Below, in pieces: positions 15,239 through 24,877 of a DNA stretch of 64,000 nucleotides. The notes under the pieces were generated by a model, which was not told the origin of the DNA, ran no database searches, and saw nothing but the letters and a program-made list of their open reading frames with translations. Each line of letters starts with the position of its first letter. Positions within the stretch are counted from its first letter, which is position 1. The translations under genes and the position numbers were made by a program. Source of the DNA: an uncultured Ruminococcus sp. (GTDB lineage Bacteria > Bacillota > Clostridia > Oscillospirales > Ruminococcaceae); NCBI GenBank assembly GCA_902800795.1, contig CADCFQ010000015.1:17266-81265 (forward strand), written 5' to 3'.

Positions 15239-16150
15239 TCAATCCTTCTTCATAGTCTTCACAAGAACAGCCTTCTGTGCGTGGAGACGGTTCTCCGCCT
15301 CCTCGAAGATCTCCTTTGCGTGAGCCTCGAACACCTTTTCGGTGATCTCCTCCTCACGGTGTGCAGGCAGACAGTGCTGAACCATAGCGTCGGGCTTAGC
15401 AGCAGCCATTATCTCGTCGTTTATCTGATATCCTGCAAAAGCTATCTTTCTCTTCTCTGTCTCGGCCTCTTCGCCCATAGATGTCCAAACATCGGTAAAC
15501 AGGACATCGGCATCCTTTGCAGCCTCGAGAGGAACATTTGTCATCGAGAACTTTTCGCCGTACTTAGCTGCAAACTCCAGGACCTCAGCGTCAGGCTGAT
15601 AGTCATCAGGACAAGCGATGCTTACATCCATGCCCACTTTAAGGCCGCCCACGATGAGAGAATTAGCCATGTTGTTTCCGTCGCCTATGTAGCACATTTT
15701 CAGATCCTTGAAGGTGCCCTTGAACTCACGGATAGTCATAAGGTCAGCCAGCACCTGGCAGGGGTGGCAGAAATCAGTAAGGCCGTTGATTATCGGGATA
15801 GAGCCGAACTTTGCAAGATCCTCAACTTCCTTCTGCTCGAAGGTACGGATCATGATACCGTCAAGATAGCGTGAAAGGACCCTTGCTGTGTCCTGAACAG
15901 GCTCACCACGGCCGATCTGAAGGTCACGGTTCGAGAGGAACAGCGCCTGACCGCCGAGCTGATACATACCTGTCTCAAAGCTTACACGGGTACGGGTCGA
16001 GGACTTCTGGAATATCATTCCCAGAGTCTGTCCCTTGAGGATGTGGTGGGTTATACCGTTTTTATTTTCATACTTGAGCTGGTCTGCGAGATTGAGGATC
16101 TCCATGATCTCCTCTGTGGAAAGGTCGAGCATTTTGAGTAAATGTTTCAT
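15239..16150 (-). CDS. argF: Ornithine carbamoyltransferase
   Basis: A 303-residue cytosolic enzyme: ornithine + carbamoyl phosphate to citrulline. The carbamoyl-phosphate motif STRTR (51-55), the FCHPCQ block and the ornithine motif HCLPAHR are all present, and length is normal. Last gene of the arginine operon, 12 bp after argD and followed by the terminator that overlaps the smpB promoter. Confidence 0.97.
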   Translation of the reverse strand: MKHLLKMLDLSTEEIMEILNLADQLKYENKNGITHHILKGQTLGMIFQKSSTRTRVSFETGMYQLGGQALFLSNRDLQIGRGEPVQDTARVLSRYLDGIMIRTFEQKEVEDLAKFGSIPIINGLTDFCHPCQVLADLMTIREFKGTFKDLKMCYIGDGNNMANSLIVGGLKVGMDVSIACPDDYQPDAEVLEFAAKYGEKFSMTNVPLEAAKDADVLFTDVWTSMGEEAETEKRKIAFAGYQINDEIMAAAKPDAMVQHCLPAHREEEITEKVFEAHAKEIFEEAENRLHAQKAVLVKTMKKD

Positions 16151-16162
16151 TGTTGTTCTCCT

Positions 16163-17353
16163 TTATTCTGAAAGTATTTTTTCAAGGATCGCAAGACCCT
16201 TGTCTATCTCTTCATAGGTTATATTGAGCGGCGGCAGGAGCCTTAGCTTTTCCTTGGCTGTAAGCGTGAGCAGGCCGTTGTCAAGGCAGGCCTTGCATAC
16301 ATCCGCCGACTTCTTGGTTTTTAGCTGTATACCTATCATCAGACCTGTGCCGGTCACATTCTCCACCTCATCAAAAGCCATGAGCTTCTGATAGAAGTAG
16401 TAGCCCTTCTGACAAACATCATCGAGGAAGCCGTCAGCAAGCACTGTCTCAAGCACAGCAAGTCCGCCTGCGCAGGCGATCGGGTTTCCGCCGAAGGTGG
16501 AGCCGTGAGTTCCCTTTGTGAGCACTCCGCTTGTTTTCTCATTGGCAAGGCAGGCACCTATCGGGATGCCGCCTGCAAGCCCCTTCGCAAGGGTGGTAAT
16601 ATCGGGCTTTACGCCAAAAAGCTGTGAGGTGAGCAGAGCTCCCGTTCTTCCAACGCCCGTCTGGACCTCGTCGGCTATGGTAAGGATATCGTTCTTTGCG
16701 CACTCCTCGAAGATAGCCTCAACAAACTCCTTCTCCAGAGAAACGACGCCGCCCTCCCCCTGAACGAACTCGAACATTACAGCGCAGACCTTGCCTTCGT
16801 TTTCAGCAAGAACACGCTTTAGGTCTTCAATGTCGTTGGCCTTTGCGTTCACAAAGCCCGGAACAAAGGGGAAGAAATAGTTATGGAAAACATCCTGTCC
16901 TGTTGCGGAAAGGGTCGCCATAGTTCTTCCGTGGAAGCTGTTGACAAGGGTAACGATAATGTTGCGTTCGGCATCCTTGCCGTACTTGTCAAAGCTGTAT
17001 TTTCTTGCAATCTTTATAGCACACTCATTGGCCTCGGCGCCGCTGTTGCCAAAGAATATCTTATCATAGCCTGTGGACTCACAAAGCTTTGCGGCAAAGT
17101 CCGCCTGCACCTTTGTGTAGTAGTAGTTCGATGTGTGCTGAACAGCGTGAGCCTGGGCACATACGGCCTCGACCCACTTGTCATTACAGTAGCCAAGGCT
17201 GTTGGTGCCGATACCCGAACCGAAATCTATGTAGGTCTTTCCGTTCTCGTCCTCGGCAGTCCTGCCCTCGCCCTTATCGAGCACAAGATCGAAACGTCCG
17301 TAGGACGCCATAACGTGCTCATTAAATTTCTCTATCGTATTCATTCTATTCAC
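16163..17353 (-). CDS. argD: Acetylornithine aminotransferase
   Basis: A 396-residue class-III PLP aminotransferase: N-acetylglutamate semialdehyde to N-acetylornithine. Shows GSGIGTNSLGYCN near the start, FHGRTMATLSATGQ, the cofactor segment ADEVQTGVGRTG and the Schiff-base lysine in TTLAKGLAGGIPIG. Start overlaps the preceding gene by 8 bp and the stop is 12 bp before argF. Confidence 0.97.
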   Translation of the reverse strand: MNRMNTIEKFNEHVMASYGRFDLVLDKGEGRTAEDENGKTYIDFGSGIGTNSLGYCNDKWVEAVCAQAHAVQHTSNYYYTKVQADFAAKLCESTGYDKIFFGNSGAEANECAIKIARKYSFDKYGKDAERNIIVTLVNSFHGRTMATLSATGQDVFHNYFFPFVPGFVNAKANDIEDLKRVLAENEGKVCAVMFEFVQGEGGVVSLEKEFVEAIFEECAKNDILTIADEVQTGVGRTGALLTSQLFGVKPDITTLAKGLAGGIPIGACLANEKTSGVLTKGTHGSTFGGNPIACAGGLAVLETVLADGFLDDVCQKGYYFYQKLMAFDEVENVTGTGLMIGIQLKTKKSADVCKACLDNGLLTLTAKEKLRLLPPLNITYEEIDKGLAILEKILSE

Positions 17354-17906
17354 TTTCCTCCATATTATCCATACGCTCCTGCACCTGAACGTCCTTTAAG
17401 AACATTCCGCAGGGGTATCTTTTGAACAGCTCCACCATCCGCTGCTCCTCGGCAGGCGAAAAGCCGCTTTTCTTCACTGTGAAATTCTGCTCGCCGGCTC
17501 TTATCTGATAGCTGCTGCCTGTGTCGTTTATCCTGGATACGTCCTCATATCTGACATTCGTCTTCTCGCCGTCTTTTTCGGCTGTGAAGCCTTCCTCGTA
17601 AAAGTCGTATCTCCAAAAATACTTCTCGCCGGTAACGTGAGTGTCCTGCTTGCTGATCTCGCCCATAGATATGAGCTTTACACGCAGCACAGTAGTTATA
17701 AGAGTAAGGCCGAAGCCGATAAGGACGGATATCCACCATTTAAGGTCGGTGCCTGCCAGCAGAGCAATGAGTATGACTATGATTATCGCATAGGCCAGCA
17801 TAAAGGCCTGGGCGATCTTCGAGTTCGACTCGTCATGATCGCTGTGCATACCGTCAACGTAGAGCACCTTTTCCACTGTGGTCTCATTTGAAAACAGCTT
17901 TTCCAT
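17346..17906 (-). CDS. YcxB-like membrane protein in the arginine operon
   Basis: A 186-residue protein with two adjacent helices (about 35-50 and 53-70) and a C-terminal domain (about 85-170) with the YcxB-like pattern: FYEEGFTAEKDGEKTNVRYE, a loop, then YQIRAGEQNFTVKKSGFSPA. Function unknown. It sits between argB (11 bp upstream) and argD (8-bp overlap), so it is co-transcribed with them, but nothing in the sequence links it to arginine. Confidence 0.7.
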   Translation of the reverse strand: MEKLFSNETTVEKVLYVDGMHSDHDESNSKIAQAFMLAYAIIIVILIALLAGTDLKWWISVLIGFGLTLITTVLRVKLISMGEISKQDTHVTGEKYFWRYDFYEEGFTAEKDGEKTNVRYEDVSRINDTGSSYQIRAGEQNFTVKKSGFSPAEEQRMVELFKRYPCGMFLKDVQVQERMDNMEESE

Positions 17907-17917
17907 AGTCCCTCCTG

Positions 17918-18775
17918 TCAGTCAAACTGTGTGCCTATACCTTCGCTTGTAAGAAGCTCGATAAGTATCGAGTGGGGAACTCTGCCGTCGATGATAACGG
18001 TCTTCTTGACTCCCCTTCTTACAGCCTCGACGCAGCAGTCGATCTTAGGTATCATTCCGCCGCTGATTATCCCCGAGGCTTTAAGATGCGGCACCTCGCT
18101 GACATTAACGTGAGGTATCAGCGTTGTGTCGTCGTCCTTGTCCTGAAGAAGACCCACGATGTCAGTCATAAGAACAAGGTTCTCGGCTCTAAGGCAGGAC
18201 GCTATCCTTGCTGCCGCTGTGTCGGCATTGATATTGTAGGGCTGACCGTCAGAGCCTATACCTACCGTTGCGATTATCGGCACATAGCCGTTGTTGAGAG
18301 CGTCGATGATAGGCTTTGTGGTTATCTTCTTTATCTCTCCCACATAGCCGTAATCCGTCTCGGTGTCATATTTCTGAGCAAGGATCATCTCGCCGTCACA
18401 GCCGCAAAGGCCCAGCGCCTTTCCGCCGTGGAGAGTAAGTGCGCTGACAAGCTCCTTGTTCACCTTGCCGCAAAGCACCATCTTGACGATATCCATAGTC
18501 TCGGCATCAGTGTATCTCAGGCCGTTTATAAACCTGCTCTGGATGCCCACTCTTTTGAGCATCGAATTTATCTCTGGACCTCCGCCGTGGACAAGCACGA
18601 CCCTGATGCCGACCTCGCTGAGCAGAACGATGTCGCTCATAACGGCTTCCTTCAGTTCGTCATTGGTCATTGCGTTGCCGCCGTATTTGATAACGACCAC
18701 CTTGTCGTGATACTTCTGGATATACGGCAGCGCATCTATAAGTATCTGGCTGCGTATGTTGTTTGCAAACTTCAT
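17918..18775 (-). CDS. argB: N-acetylglutamate kinase
   Basis: A 285-residue amino-acid kinase: N-acetylglutamate + ATP to N-acetylglutamyl phosphate. KYGGNAM (phosphate-binding), VLVHGGGPEINSML (substrate loop), NINADTAAARIA and SGGMIPKIDCCVEAV are typical. In many bacteria this step is feedback-inhibited by arginine. Lies between argJ and the YcxB-like gene in the operon. Confidence 0.97.
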   Translation of the reverse strand: MKFANNIRSQILIDALPYIQKYHDKVVVIKYGGNAMTNDELKEAVMSDIVLLSEVGIRVVLVHGGGPEINSMLKRVGIQSRFINGLRYTDAETMDIVKMVLCGKVNKELVSALTLHGGKALGLCGCDGEMILAQKYDTETDYGYVGEIKKITTKPIIDALNNGYVPIIATVGIGSDGQPYNINADTAAARIASCLRAENLVLMTDIVGLLQDKDDDTTLIPHVNVSEVPHLKASGIISGGMIPKIDCCVEAVRRGVKKTVIIDGRVPHSILIELLTSEGIGTQFD

Positions 18776-18817
18776 TTTACTTACCCTCTTATCCTTACTT
18801 CTTGCTGATCTGTTGTA

Positions 18818-20113
18818 TCAGCTTCTGTAGTCACCGTTTATTTTTACATAATCATAGGTCAGATCACAGCCCCAGGCAGTAGCTTCGGCATCTCCCTGAT
18901 GCAGTTCGCACAGGATAGTGATCTCATCCTCTGAAAGGATCTCCTTGGCCTTGTCCTCATCGAATTTAAGTCCTAGGCCGTTTTCGCACACCAGTATCTT
19001 TCCGGCTCTTGAAATATAATATACATCAGCCTTTGTAACATCGCAGTCCGTCTCGGCATAGCCCATAGCGCACATTATACGTCCGCAGTTAGCATCGGCG
19101 CCGTACATAGCGCATTTAACAAGCGGCGATCGGATAACGCTCTTGGCGATTATTATCGCTGTATCAAGGTCGGGAGCGCCTTTGACCTTACACTCAACGA
19201 GCCTGCTTGCGCCCTCGCCGTCCTTGGCGAGCATCCTTGTGAGATTAGCCATCACCTGATAGAGCGCCGCCTTGAAGGTCTCGTAGTCCTCGCCCTCTGC
19301 CTTTATCTCTGCGTTTTCAGCAAGGCCGTTTGACATCAGCATACAGGTATCGTTTGTAGACTGATCGCCGTCAACAGAAAGGCAGTTGTAGGTCACCTTT
19401 ACCACATCGCTGAGAGCCTTCCTGAGCATCTCCACAGATACGGCACAGTCAGTAGTGATGAAGTTGAGAGTCGTGGCCATATTCGGGTGTATCATACCGC
19501 TTCCCTTTGCCATACCTCCGAGCCTGCATTCCCTGCCGCCGGCTGTGAATGTCACAGCGTACTCCTTCTTGACGGTATCAGTAGTCATTATAGCGGTAGC
19601 CGCCTCGACGTTTCCGGTGTATGAAAGGCTCTCATAGAGAGGATCTATCGCTTTCTTTATGGGCTCGAGGGGCAGCACCTGTCCGATAACACCGGTGCTT
19701 GCAACAATGACCAGGTCAGGAGCTATACCCAGCTTCTCGGCTGTGAGCTCACACATAGCTACAGCTTTTTCTTCGCCGTCCCCGTTACAGGTATTAGCGT
19801 TTCCGGAATTGACGATCACAGCCTTTGACTTTCCGCCGTTAGCCGCAAGGTTTCTCTTGGTCACGATGACAGGTGCGCCCTTTACCTTGTTAGAGGTATA
19901 AACGCCTGCTGTATTGCAGACCGTATCGGAGACCACAAGCGCTATATCGTTTTTCTTTCCGGGCACAAGGCTCTCATTTCCGTCGAGGCCGGTCTGCATG
20001 AACGCCTTTATCCCGCAGTAGTATCCGCTTGCCTTGAAACCCCTGGCGGCACACACACCGCCCTCGATGTATTCAAAGCTGCCGTACTCTTCCTTATTTA
20101 TCTCTTTTTCCAT
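18818..20113 (-). CDS. argJ: Ornithine acetyltransferase (ArgJ)
   Basis: A 431-residue self-cleaving enzyme that recycles the acetyl group from acetylornithine to glutamate. The autoprocessing site is in GMIHPNMATTLNFITTD (cleavage expected between A and the nucleophilic T). Other family blocks include VVASTGVIGQVLP and SVDGDQSTNDTC. The N-terminal part is about 20 residues longer than usual, beginning EYGSFEYIEGGVCAARGFKA. It may also make acetylglutamate from acetyl-CoA, since no argA is seen. The stop is 42 bp before argB. Confidence 0.95.
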   Translation of the reverse strand: MEKEINKEEYGSFEYIEGGVCAARGFKASGYYCGIKAFMQTGLDGNESLVPGKKNDIALVVSDTVCNTAGVYTSNKVKGAPVIVTKRNLAANGGKSKAVIVNSGNANTCNGDGEEKAVAMCELTAEKLGIAPDLVIVASTGVIGQVLPLEPIKKAIDPLYESLSYTGNVEAATAIMTTDTVKKEYAVTFTAGGRECRLGGMAKGSGMIHPNMATTLNFITTDCAVSVEMLRKALSDVVKVTYNCLSVDGDQSTNDTCMLMSNGLAENAEIKAEGEDYETFKAALYQVMANLTRMLAKDGEGASRLVECKVKGAPDLDTAIIIAKSVIRSPLVKCAMYGADANCGRIMCAMGYAETDCDVTKADVYYISRAGKILVCENGLGLKFDEDKAKEILSEDEITILCELHQGDAEATAWGCDLTYDYVKINGDYRS

Positions 20114-20122
20114 ATTATCACC

Positions 20123-21436
20123 TTATATAAGTCCGTACTTTTCTTTAAGTGTGAGTATCCTGCCTACGCTCTCGTCAAGTCTCTCGGCGCTGATGTCGCC
20201 GCTGTTGACAGCCGCAAGCACCGCATCGTAAGTGTCCACAAACAGTGAAGGCATGAGTATCAGGTCTGCGCCTGCCTCAATAACCTTAACGGCAGAATCC
20301 TCTATCTTATAATTCTCTTCTATCGCACCCATAGCAAGGGCATCTGTTATAACAACACCGTTATAGCCCATCTCGCCTCTCAGCTTGTCGGTTATCATCA
20401 CCTTAGAGAGTGAAGCCGGCAGGCCGTCATCGCTGACATTTGGCATTGTTATATGGGCTACCATTACCATATCGGTCTTGTCAAGATTATCCGCAAAGGG
20501 TATCAGCTCCTCATCAAGAAGCTCGTCCCAGGTCTTTTCCACAGAGACAAAACCATCATGAGTGTCCTCGCTGGTGTCGCCGTGTCCGGGGAAATGTTTA
20601 AGACATGTCATAACGCCCTTGGAATGGAAGCCGTCTATGCAGGCGGAGACCATGGAGCTTACCGTTGCCGCATCCTTGCCGAAGGCTCTGTCGCCTATGA
20701 CCGTATTGTCGGAGTTCGAGTAGATATCCGCAACGGGAGCAAGGTCAAGGTTGAGACCGAACTCGGAAAGATAAGTTCCGATAGTCTCGCCCACCTCTTT
20801 TGCCTTGTCGGTGTCGCCGCTCTCGCCTATCTCAAGCATACTGTCAAAGGTAGGAACGTCGATAGCTGTGGAATCAGATATCCTTGCCACCGAGCCGCCC
20901 TCTTCGTCAGCTGTGATGAACAGCGGATACTTAGCGGCCGCCTGAAGGTCAGCACTAAGCTTTGTGAGCTGCTCCTCGTCCTTGACGTTCTTCGGGCTGT
21001 AGAAAACGCCGCCCACAGGATATTTCCCGAGCATGGCCTTCATATCGTCATCCACCCAGGTAACGCCTATATCCACAGGCTTGTCCTCTTCAAGGACATC
21101 GACTCTTATAACAAACAGCTGTGCCACCTTTTCCTCGGTGCTCATCTCGCTTAGTACCTTTGTCACCTTTTCGCTGAGGCCGCTGTCTGCCGCAGGCTCT
21201 GTCCGGTCTGCGCTGCTTTCATCAACAGCAGTACTGTCAGATGAGCTGTCAGGAGTCTCTTCGCTGTCAGGCTCCGGATCCTGCGCCGTTCTTTCGGTGG
21301 AGATCCCGGAATTCTGGGATTTATAAAGGGGGCCGTCATCATCGACCTTCTGATCCGCTATCTGACATCCCGAAAGAGCAGCCGAAGCCGCCAGAGCGAA
21401 TGCCAGAAGTCTAAGTCTCTTGTCAGACAGTCTCAT
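20123..21436 (-). CDS. GH3 beta-N-acetylglucosaminidase-like lipoprotein (NagZ family)
   Basis: A 437-residue exported lipoprotein: signal peptide with lipobox LSGC (Cys24), an acidic Ser/Thr/Asp linker (about 30-90), then a GH3 catalytic domain with ITADEEGGSVARI, the His-Asp dyad loop KHFPGHGDTSEDTHDG and the nucleophile region VVITDALAMGAI. It should trim N-acetylglucosamine from muropeptides or chitin-like glycans outside the membrane. Its start shares a base with the argC stop and it is 9 bp from argJ, an unusual place for a cell-wall hydrolase. Confidence 0.9.
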   Translation of the reverse strand: MRLSDKRLRLLAFALAASAALSGCQIADQKVDDDGPLYKSQNSGISTERTAQDPEPDSEETPDSSSDSTAVDESSADRTEPAADSGLSEKVTKVLSEMSTEEKVAQLFVIRVDVLEEDKPVDIGVTWVDDDMKAMLGKYPVGGVFYSPKNVKDEEQLTKLSADLQAAAKYPLFITADEEGGSVARISDSTAIDVPTFDSMLEIGESGDTDKAKEVGETIGTYLSEFGLNLDLAPVADIYSNSDNTVIGDRAFGKDAATVSSMVSACIDGFHSKGVMTCLKHFPGHGDTSEDTHDGFVSVEKTWDELLDEELIPFADNLDKTDMVMVAHITMPNVSDDGLPASLSKVMITDKLRGEMGYNGVVITDALAMGAIEENYKIEDSAVKVIEAGADLILMPSLFVDTYDAVLAAVNSGDISAERLDESVGRILTLKEKYGLI

Positions 21437-22383
21437 TATTCCAGTCCTTTCCTTTCATCTATACCAAGCATTATATTCATATTCTGTATAGCGGCACCCG
21501 AAGCGCCCTTGCCGAGATTGTCAAGTCTCGACATAAGAAGTATCCTGTCATCATTTCCACAGACAAACAGCTGCATATCATTGGTGCCTGTCAGGGTGTT
21601 TGCTGCGATAAAGCCGTCAGCCAGAGTCTCTGCTCCACCAAGCTCCATGACCTTTACAAAATGCTCGCCGGCATAATGCTCGCTTAAGATCTCGTGGATA
21701 TCCTTGGGAGTATAATTCTTTGTCAGGCATCTTGAAATGAGCGGCACCGAGACCACCATTCCTGCATAGTAATCATCAACGATGGGATTAAACATCGGTG
21801 TATATTTAAGACCGCAGATCTTCTGCATCTCGGGCAGGTGCTTATGCGCCTGTGTGAGAGCGTACTGTCTGGGAGAATTCATCTCAAAGGTCTTCTCGTC
21901 GCTTTCCATAACAGCTATCATCTTCTTGCCTGCTCCGCTGTAGCCGGATACCGCATGGGCTGTAAGAGGATAATCCTCGGGGAGCACACCGGCCTGAACA
22001 AGAGGATAAACCAGAGATATGAAGCCGCTGGCATAACAGCCGGGGTTGGCCACACGCTTTGAGTTTCTTATCTTCTCTCTGTGAGCTTCAGAAAGCTCGG
22101 GAAAACCGTAGTCCCAGTCCGGAGACGTTCTGTGGGCTGTGGAAGCATCGATTATCCTTGTATCGGGATCAGTGCAGAGGGCCGCCGCTTCTATGGCTGC
22201 CGCATCCGGCAGACACAGGAAGGTGATATCCGACTCGTTTATAAGTCTTGCTCTTTCGGTGCTGTCCTTTCTCTTCTCCTCGGCTATCTCAAGGATCTCA
22301 ACATCGTCTCTGTCCTTGAAACGCTCAAATATCTGCAGGCCTGTTGTTCCTGCGCTTCCGTCTATAAAAACCTTTGCTTTCAA
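21436..22383 (-). CDS. argC: N-acetyl-gamma-glutamyl-phosphate reductase
   Basis: About 315 residues: reduces N-acetylglutamyl phosphate with NADPH. Opens KAKVFIDGSAGTTGLQIFER (nucleotide loop), with the catalytic cysteine in ANPGCYASGFI and HKHLPEM further on. Size and sequence fit the short, type-2 ArgC. I choose the TTG at 22383, seven bases after AGGAG. An upstream alternative (22410) would prepend nine residues. Confidence 0.95.
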   Translation of the reverse strand: MKAKVFIDGSAGTTGLQIFERFKDRDDVEILEIAEEKRKDSTERARLINESDITFLCLPDAAAIEAAALCTDPDTRIIDASTAHRTSPDWDYGFPELSEAHREKIRNSKRVANPGCYASGFISLVYPLVQAGVLPEDYPLTAHAVSGYSGAGKKMIAVMESDEKTFEMNSPRQYALTQAHKHLPEMQKICGLKYTPMFNPIVDDYYAGMVVSVPLISRCLTKNYTPKDIHEILSEHYAGEHFVKVMELGGAETLADGFIAANTLTGTNDMQLFVCGNDDRILLMSRLDNLGKGASGAAIQNMNIMLGIDERKGLE

Positions 22384-22412
22384 AGCGATCTCTCCTAACT
22401 CCAAGAACACCC

Positions 22413-22841
22413 TCAGTCATCAAGGATCTTCTTATACCTTTCTTCTTTTTTATTATTCCCGCTCTTTTTCTTCTCCTGGGGCACCGCAAACACACTTCCT
22501 ATCCCGACCGAAAACAGCACACACAGCACTGTCAGCAGAATAAAGTTCGGCACAACCGCTGTCGCATCCGAAATGAACACATACTCCGCAACAGACACGC
22601 CGATCATCACAAAGGGCAGATACCACTTCACACCGAAAAGCCTGGTGTAGCGAAAACCTGTCCAGCAGGTGATAATGGGATAGATAAGCGTGAAGCACAG
22701 GATAAACGGCAGATAGAGCACCCACAGCCTTGCTGTGAAAAGCCACATAAGCGCCGTTATCCCCTGCCATATCAGAAGATAGACCGCCGCACACAATATC
22801 GGCGAGCTTTCGAGCTTAACCCTCAAGTTTCTCACGGACAT
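22413..22841 (-). CDS. Small membrane protein in the arginine operon
   Basis: A 142-residue protein with about four hydrophobic segments (14-36, 40-60, 73-92, 97-118) and a lysine-rich cytoplasmic tail. Not recognised. Its start lies inside the last codons of argH (26-bp overlap), so it depends on argH for translation. Nothing links it to arginine; a transporter subunit is possible but unsupported. Confidence 0.65.
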   Translation of the reverse strand: MSVRNLRVKLESSPILCAAVYLLIWQGITALMWLFTARLWVLYLPFILCFTLIYPIITCWTGFRYTRLFGVKWYLPFVMIGVSVAEYVFISDATAVVPNFILLTVLCVLFSVGIGSVFAVPQEKKKSGNNKKEERYKKILDD

Positions 22842-24195
22842 ATCCGATCTGTACCTTTACAGCCTCGGGAGCAGGACCGCCTGCTGCCTTTCTCTGCATA
22901 ACGCAGGTGTCAAGGCTGATAGCGTCGTAAACATCCTCATCAAAGGTGTCGCACAGCGCCTTGTATTCCTCCATCGGCAGAGTCTCCAGTGTGAGGCCCT
23001 TTTCGATACAGGTGTGAACGAGAGTTCCGGTTATCTTATAAGCGTCTCTGAAAGGCAGACCCTTCTTCACAAGATAGTCTGCACAGTCAGTAGCGTTTAT
23101 AAATCCTCTTGCAGCAGCGTTTCTCATGTTCTCGGGGATGAAGCGCATAGTCGCAAGCATAGGCTCGAATGTTTTAAGACACAGCTTGACTGTATCCACA
23201 GCATCGAACAGAGCTTCCTTGTCCTCCTGCATATCCTTATTATAGGCAAGGGGCAGGCCCTTTAACATAACGAGCGTAGTATTCAGGTCGCCGTAGACTC
23301 TTCCTGTCTTTCCTCTTATCAGCTCGGTAACATCGGGATTCTTCTTCTGAGGCATGATCGACGAGCCGGTTGCGTAGGCATCGTCAAGCTCTGCGAACTT
23401 GAACTCCCATGAGCACCAGAGTATTATCTCCTCGGAGAAACGTGAAAGGTGCATCATCAGAATAGATATAGCGCTTATCATCTCCGCACAGAAGTCCCTG
23501 TCCGAAACGCCGTCAAGGGAGTTCTGGGTGATCTCGTCAAACCCGAGCTCATCGCAGACCTGCTGACGATTTATAGGATAGGTGGTGGAAGCCAGCGCAC
23601 CGCTTCCAAGAGGCATTATATTCGTTCTCTTATAGCAATCATCGAGTCTTCCCACATCTCTGAGGAGCATCATAGCATAAGCCATAAGGTGGTGAGCAAG
23701 CGTGATAGGCTGTGCTCTCTGCAAGTGAGTATAACCCGGCATTACCGTTTCAAGATTGTTCTCGGCAATATCTGTTATAGTCTTTATAAGAGCCACAGTG
23801 AGCTTTCTTATCTCCATAAGCTCATACTTTGCTGTCATCCTCACATCAAGAGCCACCTGATCGTTTCTCGATCTTGCAGTATGAAGTCTCTTGCCTGTAT
23901 CACCCAGCCTTTTTGTCAGCTCGGCCTCAACGAACATATGGATGTCCTCGGCCTCGGGGTCTATCTCCAGCGCTCCGCTGTCGATATCAGCAAGGATGCC
24001 TTTGAGCCCTTCGATTATCGTTTCGCTCTCGCTCTTCTCGATTATCCCGCAGTCACCCAGCATCCTGGCATGAGCCATAGAGCCCTGGATATCAAATCTG
24101 TACATTCTGGCATCGAAAGACACCGAGGAGTTGAAGTCATTGACTCTCTCGTCTATCTCCTTGGTAAATCTTCCTGCCCACATCTTATTAGCCAT
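22816..24195 (-). CDS. argH: Argininosuccinate lyase
   Basis: A 459-residue enzyme: argininosuccinate to arginine + fumarate. Opens MANKMWAGRFTKEIDERVND and carries HTARSRNDQVALD, GYTHLQRAQPIT and the superfamily signature GSSIMPQKKNPD. Normal length, 20 bp after the preceding membrane-protein gene. Confidence 0.97.
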   Translation of the reverse strand: MANKMWAGRFTKEIDERVNDFNSSVSFDARMYRFDIQGSMAHARMLGDCGIIEKSESETIIEGLKGILADIDSGALEIDPEAEDIHMFVEAELTKRLGDTGKRLHTARSRNDQVALDVRMTAKYELMEIRKLTVALIKTITDIAENNLETVMPGYTHLQRAQPITLAHHLMAYAMMLLRDVGRLDDCYKRTNIMPLGSGALASTTYPINRQQVCDELGFDEITQNSLDGVSDRDFCAEMISAISILMMHLSRFSEEIILWCSWEFKFAELDDAYATGSSIMPQKKNPDVTELIRGKTGRVYGDLNTTLVMLKGLPLAYNKDMQEDKEALFDAVDTVKLCLKTFEPMLATMRFIPENMRNAAARGFINATDCADYLVKKGLPFRDAYKITGTLVHTCIEKGLTLETLPMEEYKALCDTFDEDVYDAISLDTCVMQRKAAGGPAPEAVKVQIGYVREKLEG

Positions 24196-24215
24196 AATGA
24201 TCCATTCCTTTTTTC

Positions 24216-24797
24216 TTACTCTGTTATCTGTTCTTTCTGCTCCTTGTCCTTTTTAATGAGATTATGGAGCGACGTAAAGGTCAGAACGGTATAAACCACG
24301 ATACAAAGACTCATTCCCACAACGAAGGCGACTATCGCACCGTCTCCGGTAAGGATATCGGAAAGACGTCTGGCCTCATCAGGGTCAATTCCTGCTCCGA
24401 TAAGATCGCTCTCGGTGATATTAAGATCGACCTTTCCTATCTCCTCAAGAACTTTCGTAGCCTTATACATAGCATTAGCCATCTGAAGACCTATACCCAT
24501 TGAGAAAACGACCACGCCGATGAATATCGTCCTGACGATATGTCCCGCAGCGGAGCATCTGTACCTTCCGAAAATGCTAATGAAGAAGCACACGATGCTA
24601 AGTCCGAAGAGCACCATATAGAGCATCGAGAACATCTTGGTGGCGCTCATAAAGTCTCCTACCAGGCCATTATCGTTCTGATCCATGATAAGAGCAAAGC
24701 GGATCATACTGAATATCATAAGCGCCGACAGCGCCGCACACAGGAAGATAAGCGCCCTGAAAGCGATATTGATCTTTTTCTTTGTATTGACGTTCAT
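24216..24797 (-). CDS. Four-helix membrane protein in the arginine operon
   Basis: A 193-residue protein with four clear helices (about 10-32, 48-72, 84-106, 155-178), a charged loop between the last two and a polar Lys/Glu tail (KKDKEQKEQ). Not recognised. It is 80 bp after the pentapeptide-like gene, with a long hairpin in that gap, and has its own AAAAGGAGGTC site. The fold pattern resembles DUF2975-type membrane proteins, a weak guess. Confidence 0.65.
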   Translation of the reverse strand: MNVNTKKKINIAFRALIFLCAALSALMIFSMIRFALIMDQNDNGLVGDFMSATKMFSMLYMVLFGLSIVCFFISIFGRYRCSAAGHIVRTIFIGVVVFSMGIGLQMANAMYKATKVLEEIGKVDLNITESDLIGAGIDPDEARRLSDILTGDGAIVAFVVGMSLCIVVYTVLTFTSLHNLIKKDKEQKEQITE

Positions 24798-24817
24798 ACT
24801 TTCCTGACCTCCTTTTA

Positions 24818-24867
24818 AAATGTTTCGGGCAAAACAGCCCTCGAGCTGTCCTGCCCTCTAAACATTT
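24818..24867 (-). promoter_or_regulatory. Long hairpin in the arginine operon leader/spacer
   Basis: Outer arms AAATGTTT (24818-24825) and AAACATTT (24860-24867); inner stem GGGCAAAACAGC (24827-24838) with GCTGTCCTGCCC (24845-24856). It sits just before the ribosome site of the next gene. A T-run lies on the wrong side for a leftward terminator, so an mRNA processing or stability element is more likely. Confidence 0.5.
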
Positions 24868-24877
24868 TTTGTTTTTC

